Assembly: GCF_014284275.1 (NCBI RefSeq)
Contig: NZ_JACOFU010000001.1
Coordinates: 1 to 64,000 of the forward strand
DNA length: 64,000 nt
Direction of reading: 5' to 3'
Source of the DNA: Affinundibacterium amnicola
Lineage (GTDB): Bacteria; Pseudomonadota; Gammaproteobacteria; Burkholderiales; Burkholderiaceae_D
Shown: positions 35,169 through 42,610 of the stretch, one piece after another
Layout of the letters: each line of letters starts with the position of its first letter
How positions within the stretch are numbered: position 1 is the first letter of the stretch
Made by a program: the position numbers and the translations under genes
The notes under the pieces: generated by a model
The model's database searches: none
Seen by the model: the letters and a program-made list of their open reading frames with translations, nothing else
What the model was told of the DNA's origin: nothing

Positions 35169-36289
35169 AAAAAATCTTGATATGCGCTGGCATGATGCTG
35201 AGCGCGCCAGTGATGGCACAAGTGAAGGATTGGAAACTCGGTGCGGTACTTGACGTCGCCTACACTTCCAAAGAATTGGGCTTGGGCCAACGTCAATCAG
35301 GCTTGGCTCTGGGTCATAGTGACGTGATGGCGCAAGGGCCATTAGGCGATTATTTCAGCGCCCAATTCGGCGTGGCGACCCATAGTCACGAGAAGAAAAT
35401 TGAAACCGAATTAGAAGAAGCTTGGTTGCAAACGCGTGCCTTGCCTTTCGGTTTGCAAGCGCGTCTCGGTCGTTTTGGTTCGCAAATTGGGTATCAAAAC
35501 GAACAGCATCCGCATGCCGATGATTTCTCTGAACGCCCCTTGTTGTATCGTGCCTTTCTCGGTGGACATTGGTTTGACGATGGTTTGCGTTTGAATTGGA
35601 CGGCACCGACGGCGCTGTATTTGAGTTTTGGTGCGGAGGTGTTTCGTGGCAAACAATTGGTGCAGGAAGCGATGCCCAGTCCGCAGTTTGGGATTGGCAC
35701 TTTGACTGCCAAATTAGGCGGCGATGTCGGTCTATCGCATAGTTGGCAAGTCGGCTTGTCGCGGGTTCATAACAAACGTGAAGCGCTGCTTGAGGACGAG
35801 CACGATCATCACGAACACGAAGAGCATGGTGAAGACGAACATAATCATGCCCACGGTGCGCTGTTCCAAGGTAAAAAAATGTGGATGGCGGACTTGACCT
35901 GGAAGTGGTCGCCGGATGGAAACAATCAACGTGAGCAGATTAAATTCAATGCTGAATTTGCGCGCGTCTCACAATTGAATCGATTTGCGACACCATCCGA
36001 TAAGCACTATGCAAGCTCGATTAGCCTGGTGTGGCGTTTTGATCCATCGTGGGAAATAGGTGGTCGTATGGATAGGCTAAAAGTCAGCACTCCGCACGGT
36101 GATCACTTTCATCCTGGTCGACTAAAAGAAGACAGCGTGAGTTTGGCGTGGAAACAAAGCCATCGCCAAGTCGTGCGTTTGCTGGTGGCGCAGCAACGTG
36201 ATGCCTATGGCATGGAAAACGTCACCAAACGGTCAGTACAACTACAAACGATATTTAGTTTTGGAGCGCACGGTGCACATACTTTCTAA
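35165..36289 (+). CDS. His-rich outer-membrane barrel protein of the metal operon
   Basis: A 374-residue protein with a signal peptide (ICAGMMLSAPVMAQ), alternating beta-strand pattern and C-terminal aromatic end (GAHTF), as expected of an outer-membrane barrel. A loop at about residues 210-236 is extremely His/Glu/Asp-rich (HDHHEHEEHGEDEHNHAH), a likely zinc-binding surface loop. It has no TonB box or plug and is smaller than TonB receptors, so a porin-like role in metal entry is the best guess. Confidence 0.65.
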   Translation: MKKILICAGMMLSAPVMAQVKDWKLGAVLDVAYTSKELGLGQRQSGLALGHSDVMAQGPLGDYFSAQFGVATHSHEKKIETELEEAWLQTRALPFGLQARLGRFGSQIGYQNEQHPHADDFSERPLLYRAFLGGHWFDDGLRLNWTAPTALYLSFGAEVFRGKQLVQEAMPSPQFGIGTLTAKLGGDVGLSHSWQVGLSRVHNKREALLEDEHDHHEHEEHGEDEHNHAHGALFQGKKMWMADLTWKWSPDGNNQREQIKFNAEFARVSQLNRFATPSDKHYASSISLVWRFDPSWEIGGRMDRLKVSTPHGDHFHPGRLKEDSVSLAWKQSHRQVVRLLVAQQRDAYGMENVTKRSVQLQTIFSFGAHGAHTF

Positions 36290-37205
36290 ACTCAAAACCA
36301 CGTTACAAGTTGTCTTGGTCAGCGGCGCTTTCGTTGCCAACGCTGGGGCACAGACGATAACAGTTTTCGCTTGCGAACCGGAATGGGCGGCATTGACGCG
36401 CGTGCTTTTGCCGAACGCCAATGTTCACGTCGCGACCCACGCCAAGCAAGATCCACATCACATTGAGGCAAGACCAGCCTTGATCGCGCAACTGCGTAGC
36501 GCGGATGTCGCGGTCTGCACCGGTGGTGAATTGGAATCTGCTTGGCTGCCGATGCTGCAACAACGGGCGGGCAACTCGAAAGTACAGAATGGTGCTCAAG
36601 GTATGTTTTTCGCGTCGGAACAGGTTGAGATGATTGATCCTCGCCCTGGTGTGGTTGGAACACCATTCTCTGGTGACGTCCACGCCGAGGGAAATCCACA
36701 TTTTCATACTGACCCGCATCGCTTTTTGAAAGTGGCACTTGCCTTGTCCAAACGTTTTGCAAGTTTGTTCCCACAAGAAGCATCTGCCATCAATCAGCGT
36801 ACACAAGCATTCAGCCAAATGTGGTCGCAGCAAGTTCAGCAATGGGAGAAGCGTGCTGCCTCGCTCAAGGGAATGCGAGTAGCATCACAACACACGACCT
36901 TTGCCTACTTATGGCGCTGGCTTGGCATAGAGCAAATCAGTGATTTGGAACCGAAACCAGGGATGGCACCAACACCAGCGCATCTGCAACGTCAATTGAG
37001 TTTGCTACAAACGACGCCTGTTGAAGCGGTGGTCGTGGCAGCTTACCAAGATCCGCGCGCTGCTAAGTGGTTGACTAGCCAAGCGGGTATCCAAGCACCT
37101 TTATTGGTTTTGCCTGCGACCACAGACAATCCTTTAGCCGCCGACGCCTTAGTGACTTGGTATGAGCAACTAGTCACGAGTTTGGTGAAGGTGAGAGCCA
37201 AATGA
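36273..37205 (+). CDS. Metal ABC transporter substrate-binding protein (ZnuA-like)
   Basis: A 310-residue exported protein of the cluster A-I metal-binding family. After the signal peptide come DPHHIEARPALIAQL and VAVCTGGELESAWLP, conserved in ZnuA/TroA proteins, with His residues in DPHHIEARP and NPHFHTDPH as ligands. The GTG at 36273 is chosen because GGAG lies 7 bases upstream and it gives a proper signal peptide; the ATG at 36198 would lie deep in the preceding gene. The start overlaps the barrel gene by 17 bases and the end overlaps the permease gene by ATGA. Confidence 0.85.
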   Translation: MHILSKLKTTLQVVLVSGAFVANAGAQTITVFACEPEWAALTRVLLPNANVHVATHAKQDPHHIEARPALIAQLRSADVAVCTGGELESAWLPMLQQRAGNSKVQNGAQGMFFASEQVEMIDPRPGVVGTPFSGDVHAEGNPHFHTDPHRFLKVALALSKRFASLFPQEASAINQRTQAFSQMWSQQVQQWEKRAASLKGMRVASQHTTFAYLWRWLGIEQISDLEPKPGMAPTPAHLQRQLSLLQTTPVEAVVVAAYQDPRAAKWLTSQAGIQAPLLVLPATTDNPLAADALVTWYEQLVTSLVKVRAK

Positions 37206-37945
37206 TGGAATGGTGGTTTTTAGTGCCCATGCTGGCGCTAGCGTTTGGGGTCATGGCATTAGCACCGCTGGGTGTGCAAGTCTTGTCGCGTGGCGTGGTC
37301 TTCATTGATCTGGCACTGGCACAAGCTGCCGCTGCAGCAGCACTTTGGGTCTCTGTCTTGCTGCATGATTCCAATGCCGTGACCACGCAAATTTTTGCCG
37401 CTTTGGGTGCTCTCTTGTGTGCAGGGCTGGTGGCGGGTATGGCAAAGCGCTGGCCCGCACAGCGTGAGGCTTTGATTGGCTTAGTGTATGTCGCGGGTGC
37501 GAGTTTGTCTTTATTGGGGGCGCGTATCGATGCCCATGGTCGGGAAAAAATGGCGGAGTTATTAGCTGCCGATATGCTGTGGGCAAGCTGGCCACAAGTC
37601 GCTTCATTAGCGGCTTGTGCAGTCGTTCTTGGTCTGGTTTTATTGTTGGCGCAGTCATCGTTAAAGAAGGATATGATTTTTTATCCACTCTTTGCCGTGA
37701 TCGCCAGTATGGCCGTCCCCATTCTTGGCTTGTTTGTGGTGTTCGCCAGTTTGATCAGCCCAGCCTTATGGGTGCATCGCGGCTTATTGCTGAGCTTAGC
37801 GATCGCCGTGACGATTGTGGCAGCAGGTTTAGGTCTAAGTGCATCTTGGTATTTTGATGCACCGAGTGGTGCATGTGTTGCATTGGCTTTGGCGACTTTT
37901 GGTGCAGGCAGCGCGCTGCGGCAACAAGCACGCGCTAAAAACTAA
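37202..37945 (+). CDS. Metal ABC transporter permease (ZnuB-like)
   Basis: A 247-residue membrane protein of the ABC-3 family with about seven membrane segments and family features (GVVFIDLALAQAAAAA near residue 30; FVVFASLISPALW). It should form the inner-membrane pore for zinc delivered by the ZnuA-like protein. No cognate ZnuC ATPase is encoded next to it, as the operon ends at a strong terminator. Start overlaps the binding protein by ATGA. Confidence 0.87.
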   Translation: MMEWWFLVPMLALAFGVMALAPLGVQVLSRGVVFIDLALAQAAAAAALWVSVLLHDSNAVTTQIFAALGALLCAGLVAGMAKRWPAQREALIGLVYVAGASLSLLGARIDAHGREKMAELLAADMLWASWPQVASLAACAVVLGLVLLLAQSSLKKDMIFYPLFAVIASMAVPILGLFVVFASLISPALWVHRGLLLSLAIAVTIVAAGLGLSASWYFDAPSGACVALALATFGAGSALRQQARAKN

Positions 37946-38006
37946 GTGTTGATAATGATGGTGTTTATTTTCATAAAAAGCGGTAAGAGTGATTGAGTTT
38001 AGTGTT

Positions 38007-38046
38007 CAGCACGTCGAAAACAAAGCTTGTTTTTGACGTGCTTTTT
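38007..38046 (+). terminator. Terminator of the rightward metal operon
   Basis: AGCACGTC / GACGTGCT with an inner AAAACAA / TTGTTTT stem, then CTTTTT. Located 62 bases after the permease stop, between convergent genes; it can act in both directions. Confidence 0.8.
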
Positions 38047-38128
38047 CTGTTTCTAATCAGAGTAAACTTTGGGCGAAGATTTGTGAAATGTTTAGTTTGA
38101 ATGACCCAAATCGCGCTCTGCAGTAAGC

Positions 38129-38716
38129 CTAATCTGGCTGCTTATTCTCTAACTGAGAAACACCACCAGAGACGATAAATTTCATGGCATTACTTGGGCT
38201 GACATTAATCGCTCTTACTTGATTGCTAGGGACGATAAATAACTCGCCAGAGAAATTGTACGAGTGCGGGAAATACACCGCGACTTTATCTTCTAATCCT
38301 AAGATCGACAGATCATGTTCAGTTAAAAAGCCTAGTTTTTCTAACTTGGCTTCAGGGTTGATTAACACCAAAACAGGTTGATTAAATTTTTTCTCGTCGC
38401 CGACAAAGGCGGAAAAAAGATCATTGAGTGAGGAGTAGATTTCATTTAATACGGGAATGTTTTTTATCGACTTTCTAATCAGGCGCTTAATTGGTTTGGC
38501 AATAAAAGTCTGTCCAAAATAGCCAACACAAATCAGTAATAAGACGATGATTAATAATCCCAGACCAGGAATATCACGGCCGATCAATAACTCCAAACTT
38601 TCTCTCAATAAGCCATCTGTAAATTCAAATGTCAGCAGCAGGATGTAGGCTGTTAAGGCTAAGGGCGATATAAACAGTAAACCTTGCAGGAAATAATTAA
38701 CGAGTTTTTTGAGCAT
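38129..38716 (-). CDS. DUF502 family membrane protein
   Basis: A 195-residue protein with two N-terminal membrane segments (about 7-30 and 48-70) and the DUF502 core (PVLNEIYSSLNDLF, PHSYNFSGELFIVPSNQVRAI). The family is widespread and has no established function. ATG start. Confidence 0.85.
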   Translation of the reverse strand: MLKKLVNYFLQGLLFISPLALTAYILLLTFEFTDGLLRESLELLIGRDIPGLGLLIIVLLLICVGYFGQTFIAKPIKRLIRKSIKNIPVLNEIYSSLNDLFSAFVGDEKKFNQPVLVLINPEAKLEKLGFLTEHDLSILGLEDKVAVYFPHSYNFSGELFIVPSNQVRAINVSPSNAMKFIVSGGVSQLENKQPD

Positions 38717-39148
38717 GGGATTGAACTTGACTTATGTGATCAGTAAGAGAGATAAGGGAAGAACGATAGAATCACCGATTCAAGTTACCCAGTCAAGGGA
38801 AGAAAGTATGGTTACTATTTTCGTTGATGATTCGGGGTGACATTGCGAATATTGATAATGTTGCCTATTGATGTGACAGCAATTTTAAGCACCGGTTGAT
38901 AAGTGATTGCAGTGCATTTAACTCAAAGAGTTTGCAGACTGTTAAAGTGTCTTAGTGCTCTTCAAGCACCGCTAATGAGGCCAATCATGACAAGCTTACG
39001 CTTGAGGTTGGCGACTCGTGCCAGACAAAATAGGCATGATCAACTGGAGGCTTTGTGTGAAGCTCCGAGCATAGATACTGTCACGAGGAGACTTTGACTT
39101 TGGGCGTTCTTGGGTTTGATTGCTTTGCTATACGCTTTTTGCTAAATA
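38717..39148. other. Intergenic region at the left edge of the accessory island
   Basis: About 430 bases. I see no convincing gene; a 64-codon ORF at 38903-39097 lacks a ribosome site. A small inverted repeat (CAAGCTTACGCTTG) occurs near 38990. It marks the boundary between ordinary genes and the leftward accessory island. Confidence 0.45.
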
Positions 39149-39556
39149 TCACGACTTGCTTTCCTTGGTACTGACGAAAAAATAAGCGGCAACAAACATC
39201 AATAGCTCTAGTACATAGAAAAACTGAGCGAAGCCAAAACCGAACTCTGCAATGGCCCATGCGAGCGAGGCAAGCATAATGATCCCAACCAAAATAAGAG
39301 TCGGCTTAATATTTTTTCCCCGAGATAAATCCCAGATAATCCAAGCGATGATCAGCGTCCAGATGATATTGAAACCTAAGATCAACGGATCATGAAAACT
39401 AATCTCTTCAAAATCAAGTCCATCAAAGTAAACTGCAAGCAGAGTAGAAATGCATGAAATGATCAGCGCGATTGCGGCTTTCTTAATATCGGTTGGCAAA
39501 GATGTTCTCCGTTGTAGTTGGTTTAGGTCGAGCTCTCCAATGCAGAGCGCACGCAT
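39149..39556 (-). CDS. Four-helix membrane protein, accessory island
   Basis: A protein of up to 135 residues with four membrane segments (about 27-45, 58-76, 84-102 and 108-127). No family recognised. The ATG at 39556 is close to the upstream gene; a TTG at 39499 with GGAG 7 bases before it would give a 116-residue protein starting just before the first membrane segment and is a good alternative. Confidence 0.6.
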   Translation of the reverse strand: MRALCIGELDLNQLQRRTSLPTDIKKAAIALIISCISTLLAVYFDGLDFEEISFHDPLILGFNIIWTLIIAWIIWDLSRGKNIKPTLILVGIIMLASLAWAIAEFGFGFAQFFYVLELLMFVAAYFFVSTKESKS

Positions 39557-39567
39557 CCAGTGAGATG

Positions 39568-39933
39568 TTAAAGCGCGGTGACACTATATCTATTGTCATG
39601 GTCATAGAAGAAGCGATCCTTGCGGAATAGTCCAGTGCTATCTATTACCGCTAAGTCAAACATTTCTTCATAAACTGGCCATGTTGTTTCACAGCATATC
39701 GTGATGTTAGTCTCGTACTTTTCGACTGCACGAACCCACACCTCAAAAGGGTGATGCGTGCAATATGCAATGAAAGACATCCCTGGTGAAACCGAGCCTT
39801 CAATTTCAATCACTCGAAGGCAAAAAGTAGAAGTAGCACCGGCACTTCTCTGCTGTGTGTCTGTTTGACTTAATACTTTAAATTTCACCACTTCTGTATC
39901 CTGAGTATTAACGTTTGAGTTAGCTTGCTTCAC
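39568..39933 (-). CDS. Hypothetical protein overlapping the HNH-like gene
   Basis: A 121-residue soluble protein with a predicted GTG start that overlaps the end of the preceding gene by 14 bases, so both are probably translated together. The sequence has mixed beta character (TFCLRVIEIEGSVSPGMSFIAYC) that resembles the beta-barrel domain 2 of translation GTPases in outline only. No function assigned. Confidence 0.6.
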   Translation of the reverse strand: MKQANSNVNTQDTEVVKFKVLSQTDTQQRSAGATSTFCLRVIEIEGSVSPGMSFIAYCTHHPFEVWVRAVEKYETNITICCETTWPVYEEMFDLAVIDSTGLFRKDRFFYDHDNRYSVTAL

Positions 39934-40939
39934 TCGTAATTGACCATGGCGGTACGTTTATGTCCATGTGCCAAAAACTTCCATCTTCTCTGTGCAGCCA
40001 ACTAGCAAGGCGGTCTTCAACGGGCATAACCGCCTCCCTGAGATATCCCAGAAAAAACATCAGCATCTCTGCCATTTCCTCTGAGGACCACTTTTCAAAT
40101 ACTGGTCGAGTAGAAAGCCCCGCTATTGGTGCCACCTGAAAATCTATTCCAGATGGTGATTCGGCGATCATCGCTTTGGGAATGCGATTGAATTTTTTTG
40201 CCTTCATGAACAGATTTGCTCCAAGTTCTTCAAACTGGAGAGGATGAAGCTGATGGTTCTGATATTTAGAGAAGAAGTGAGATCCCTCAAAAGTCTGTGC
40301 GCCCATGTCAAAGGCGGCTAAAATCCCGACTTTTCCCATCCTTAAATATAGGGTATTAACTGCAACATCATCTTTGTAATCAAATCGCAAGTTTGGATTA
40401 GCTGGTTCCTTGAGTTCGAAGATGAACAGCGAAGCTGGGATATCGCTTTCGAGCTGAGAGAACCGGATGGGAATCCTTGATGCCTGAAGGATGTAATGAA
40501 GCAGCTGATATTGCTCCATATCTTCTGTAGTAACTATAGATCCGGCGGCAGGATCGCGGCGCTCCATTGGCAGGAATATTTCTCGATATAAAAGACCGAA
40601 AAATATCTTGAGTATCCACAGCATAAGGACTTCACGGTCAACCCCCCTCAATGCAGACGCACCAGCCAGGAATGCCGTTCTAATGGTGTTCTCGATTTGC
40701 GACAGATGCGTGTTATTGCACTGAGTGCAGCAAGGAATCACCAGCATTCGATACGGAATCTCCGTTCCGTTGATTAGAGTGAGCCTCTTATTCCACAGCC
40801 CGAAATGATGGAGAAGCCACTTTGGAAACACGTGCTCCTTTGAATCATCATCGTCGCCAGTACGAGCGCCGCAGAGAAAACACGTGTTTTCCGCAAAATC
40901 GTGGTTTCGCACAGCATCATATAGTTTGATATTTGCCAC
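39920..40939 (-). CDS. HNH-nuclease-like zinc-finger protein, accessory island
   Basis: A protein of about 339 residues with an N-terminal two-CxxC module: CFLCGARTGDDDDSKEHVFPKWLL then CCTQCNNTHLSQIEN. The spacing CxxC - EHVFP - CxxCN is that of HNH/His-Me-finger-like proteins; the catalytic His would be in EHVFP. The rest (about 80-339) is helical and unknown. The GTG at 40939 has GGAGG 5 bases upstream; an ATG at 40951 overlaps that site and is less likely. A defence role is conceivable but unproven. Confidence 0.6.
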   Translation of the reverse strand: MANIKLYDAVRNHDFAENTCFLCGARTGDDDDSKEHVFPKWLLHHFGLWNKRLTLINGTEIPYRMLVIPCCTQCNNTHLSQIENTIRTAFLAGASALRGVDREVLMLWILKIFFGLLYREIFLPMERRDPAAGSIVTTEDMEQYQLLHYILQASRIPIRFSQLESDIPASLFIFELKEPANPNLRFDYKDDVAVNTLYLRMGKVGILAAFDMGAQTFEGSHFFSKYQNHQLHPLQFEELGANLFMKAKKFNRIPKAMIAESPSGIDFQVAPIAGLSTRPVFEKWSSEEMAEMLMFFLGYLREAVMPVEDRLASWLHREDGSFWHMDINVPPWSITSEAS

Positions 40940-41038
40940 GTATGCCTCCATGCAACCTAATATTTTAGATGATAGGCGTCGCGCGGCTTGCCGGGTGACG
41001 TTTTCACAATTGAAGGGCTAGGCGCCTCGGTGTATGGC

Positions 41039-41647
41039 TCATTCGAGGTGCCCCTGCCTCTCAAGTTCAGTCGCGGTTGTTTCGAAGGCACTAAGAAATT
41101 CCGCTACTACGTCAACGATATTCTGAAACGACTGATCTGTGATATTTAAATAGCGCTGCGTGCCTTTGTACGGTGTGCTGAATCTGTCGGGTTCCAGGAA
41201 ACCAGTGAGTGCATAGAGCCCGTCTGGCGCATGAACTTCGGGATGTGCTTCGTTCTCACCCTTATGTGCGGTGGCGTGCCGCAAGGCCTCAATATCGGGA
41301 AAGTACTCGTCTAGCCTTTTGCGCGCATTCTTAATCTTTGGCATATCCACCGTTGCGCGTACCGACGGGCAATTACGGAGTCTGACCGATTGAATCTTTT
41401 CCAATCGAGCTCGAAGATTATACAACTCTAGTACGCACTCGTGGCAGGCAACCCAGCGCCACCGATCGGCTATTGCACGAGAGATTGGAGGAGGTGGGCT
41501 CTTTGACGTGCGGTAAAGCTGCAACGCAGCATCCCATGCTTCGACGCTGAACTTGAGACCTGCGAGGTGTGCGTACAAGTCCTTGATTGATGCAACCTCT
41601 TCTGCAGGCGTAAGCGTTGACGGCCAAAGGACGGGTACCCGGAGCAT
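41039..41647 (-). CDS. AbiU2/HEPN-like protein, cassette-associated
   Basis: A 202-residue helical protein. The HEPN RNase motif Rx4H is visible as RHATAHKG (Arg123 to His128), and the overall helical layout resembles AbiU2-type HEPN proteins. HEPN domains cut RNA in toxin-antitoxin and abortive-infection systems. The ATG lies 14 bases after a GTTAGG recombination core (41655-41661), as is typical of a gene at the start of an integron cassette. No nucleotidyltransferase antitoxin is adjacent. Confidence 0.6.
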   Translation of the reverse strand: MLRVPVLWPSTLTPAEEVASIKDLYAHLAGLKFSVEAWDAALQLYRTSKSPPPPISRAIADRWRWVACHECVLELYNLRARLEKIQSVRLRNCPSVRATVDMPKIKNARKRLDEYFPDIEALRHATAHKGENEAHPEVHAPDGLYALTGFLEPDRFSTPYKGTQRYLNITDQSFQNIVDVVAEFLSAFETTATELERQGHLE

Positions 41648-41654
41648 TTCTGAG

Positions 41655-41747
41655 ACCTAACGCCGAATTGAAAGGCGCGCTGGCCGATCAATAAATTTAA
41701 GTGATTCGTCTATTTTGCGCGTCATTTTCGAATGTCATGTTAGAGGC
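41655..41747 (-). other. attC-like recombination site of an integron gene cassette
   Basis: Read on the minus strand, GCCTCTAAC follows directly after the TGA of the upstream gene and GTTAGGT ends the site 14 bases before the next ATG. Between them are about 75 bases with imperfect inverted repeats (GACGCGC / GCGCGCC). The 5' core GCCTCTAAC is the exact complement of GTTAGAGGC, the left boundary of the same cassette at 42303-42311, as required when a circular cassette closes. This is strong internal evidence for an attC. Confidence 0.7.
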
Positions 41748-41748
41748 A

Positions 41749-42291
41749 TCAAAATGAATAGTTCTGCAATACATGATTTAGTCTAATCTCGTATGTAGAG
41801 TTACTTTTACATTTATTTATTAGGTCGACGTAGAAGTTCTTGAGTCCATCAAGGAACGCAAGGTAAGTATCTTCAATATGCGCCGAAACATGTGCACCAT
41901 CGTCAATATTTTTTGTAGCTGCGACAAACGCGAGCCCCATTGGACTATCTTTAGGGCCAGAAAAATATTGAATTTGTCTGGCCTTTCCATTTCGTGACAG
42001 ATCCGATTGTGAAGTGAATGTGTGCAAGACAGCGCATCGTGCCCCCCAAAAATCGACTTCATTGAATTCCAAAACGGAGGAGTTAAGAATATATTTTTTT
42101 ACCCAGTCTTTAAAAGTTTGACCTGATGCACTGGTTACATCCGGTGCCGAGTCTAAGAGCCCCATTGAATCGATTGATGAATACATGAGTACCAATAGAT
42201 GCCCGAACAAACTTTTTTCATACAGTAGACCAGTAGCATCAACGGTATTGCTAATGAATTTCCCAATAAGTGCTTCTGTGCTTTGTGACAT
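41749..42291 (-). CDS. HEPN-motif protein encoded in an integron-type cassette
   Basis: A 180-residue mostly helical soluble protein. The motif Rx4H occurs as RCAVLH (85-90), within DFWGARCAVLHTF, as in HEPN-type RNases. The stop codon abuts the 5' core of an attC-like site and the start is 12-16 bases after a GTTAG core, the tight fit typical of integron cassettes. It has no good ribosome site of its own; the leader ORF just upstream may feed ribosomes to it. Confidence 0.6.
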   Translation of the reverse strand: MSQSTEALIGKFISNTVDATGLLYEKSLFGHLLVLMYSSIDSMGLLDSAPDVTSASGQTFKDWVKKYILNSSVLEFNEVDFWGARCAVLHTFTSQSDLSRNGKARQIQYFSGPKDSPMGLAFVAATKNIDDGAHVSAHIEDTYLAFLDGLKNFYVDLINKCKSNSTYEIRLNHVLQNYSF

Positions 42292-42302
42292 GACGATATA
42301 AG

Positions 42303-42311
42303 GCCTCTAAC
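42303..42311 (-). other. attI-like / cassette-boundary core GTTAGAGGC
   Basis: On the minus strand CTAGTTAGAGGCC contains the core G/TTAGAG. It forms the left boundary of the cassette whose attC 5' core (GCCTCTAAC) is its exact complement. No integrase gene is near, so whether this is an attI or an older attC remnant is unknown. Confidence 0.55.
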
Positions 42312-42369
42312 TAGATGAAGACGGTGAAATGACGGGTGAAAAAGACCCTTGACGCATAATGCTTTTCAT
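42307..42369 (-). CDS. 20-codon leader ORF (module A)
   Basis: An ATG with a strong ribosome site (GGAGG, 7 bases upstream) opens a 20-residue ORF (MKSIMRQGSFSPV...) whose TAG stop lies within the GTTAG core at the cassette boundary. The cassette gene starts 15 bases later without its own ribosome site. This is the arrangement of ORF-11 in the attI1 site of class 1 integrons, which boosts translation of the first cassette. Confidence 0.5.
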   Translation of the reverse strand: MKSIMRQGSFSPVISPSSSS

Positions 42370-42440
42370 ATGAAACCCTCCAAACCTGCATGAATAAACG
42401 ATTTTCTCTAATTTTTTGAATTTTTGCTGCACAAAAAAAT

Positions 42441-42512
42441 TGATGAAAAGCGCCAGCAACAAAGACGGTCATTCTATCAAGGCATGTGGTAGCGTCAAGC
42501 AAACAATTTTCA
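42441..42512 (-). repeat. Promoter module A (paired with 45401-45472)
   Basis: 72 bases align without gaps to 45401-45472; I count 61 identical positions. The shared block includes a complete minus-strand promoter and ends upstream of a leader ORF in both places. Confidence 0.85.
42471..42498 (-). promoter_or_regulatory. sigma70-type promoter of module A
   Basis: -35 TTGACG (42493-42498) and -10 TAGAAT (42471-42476), spacing 16 bases. It should drive the leader ORF and the cassette genes to its left. Confidence 0.7.
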
Positions 42513-42610
42513 TTTTTGGATCGGCACTAAATAAATCTTCACAACATGTTGCAATTTGCGATTGATGTCCTCACACGCAGAGTCAATCATCAAACATCAG
42601 CCCCAAAAAC

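Noticed and set aside
38903-39097. 64-codon plus-strand frame between DUF502 and the accessory island
   Set aside because: No ribosome site, rare composition and no recognisable motif; it could equally be chance.
42311-42610. Integrase (intI) gene or its remnant beside the attI-like site
   Set aside because: Neither strand shows tyrosine-recombinase motifs; the short plus-strand frame at 42443 has no match that I can recognise.
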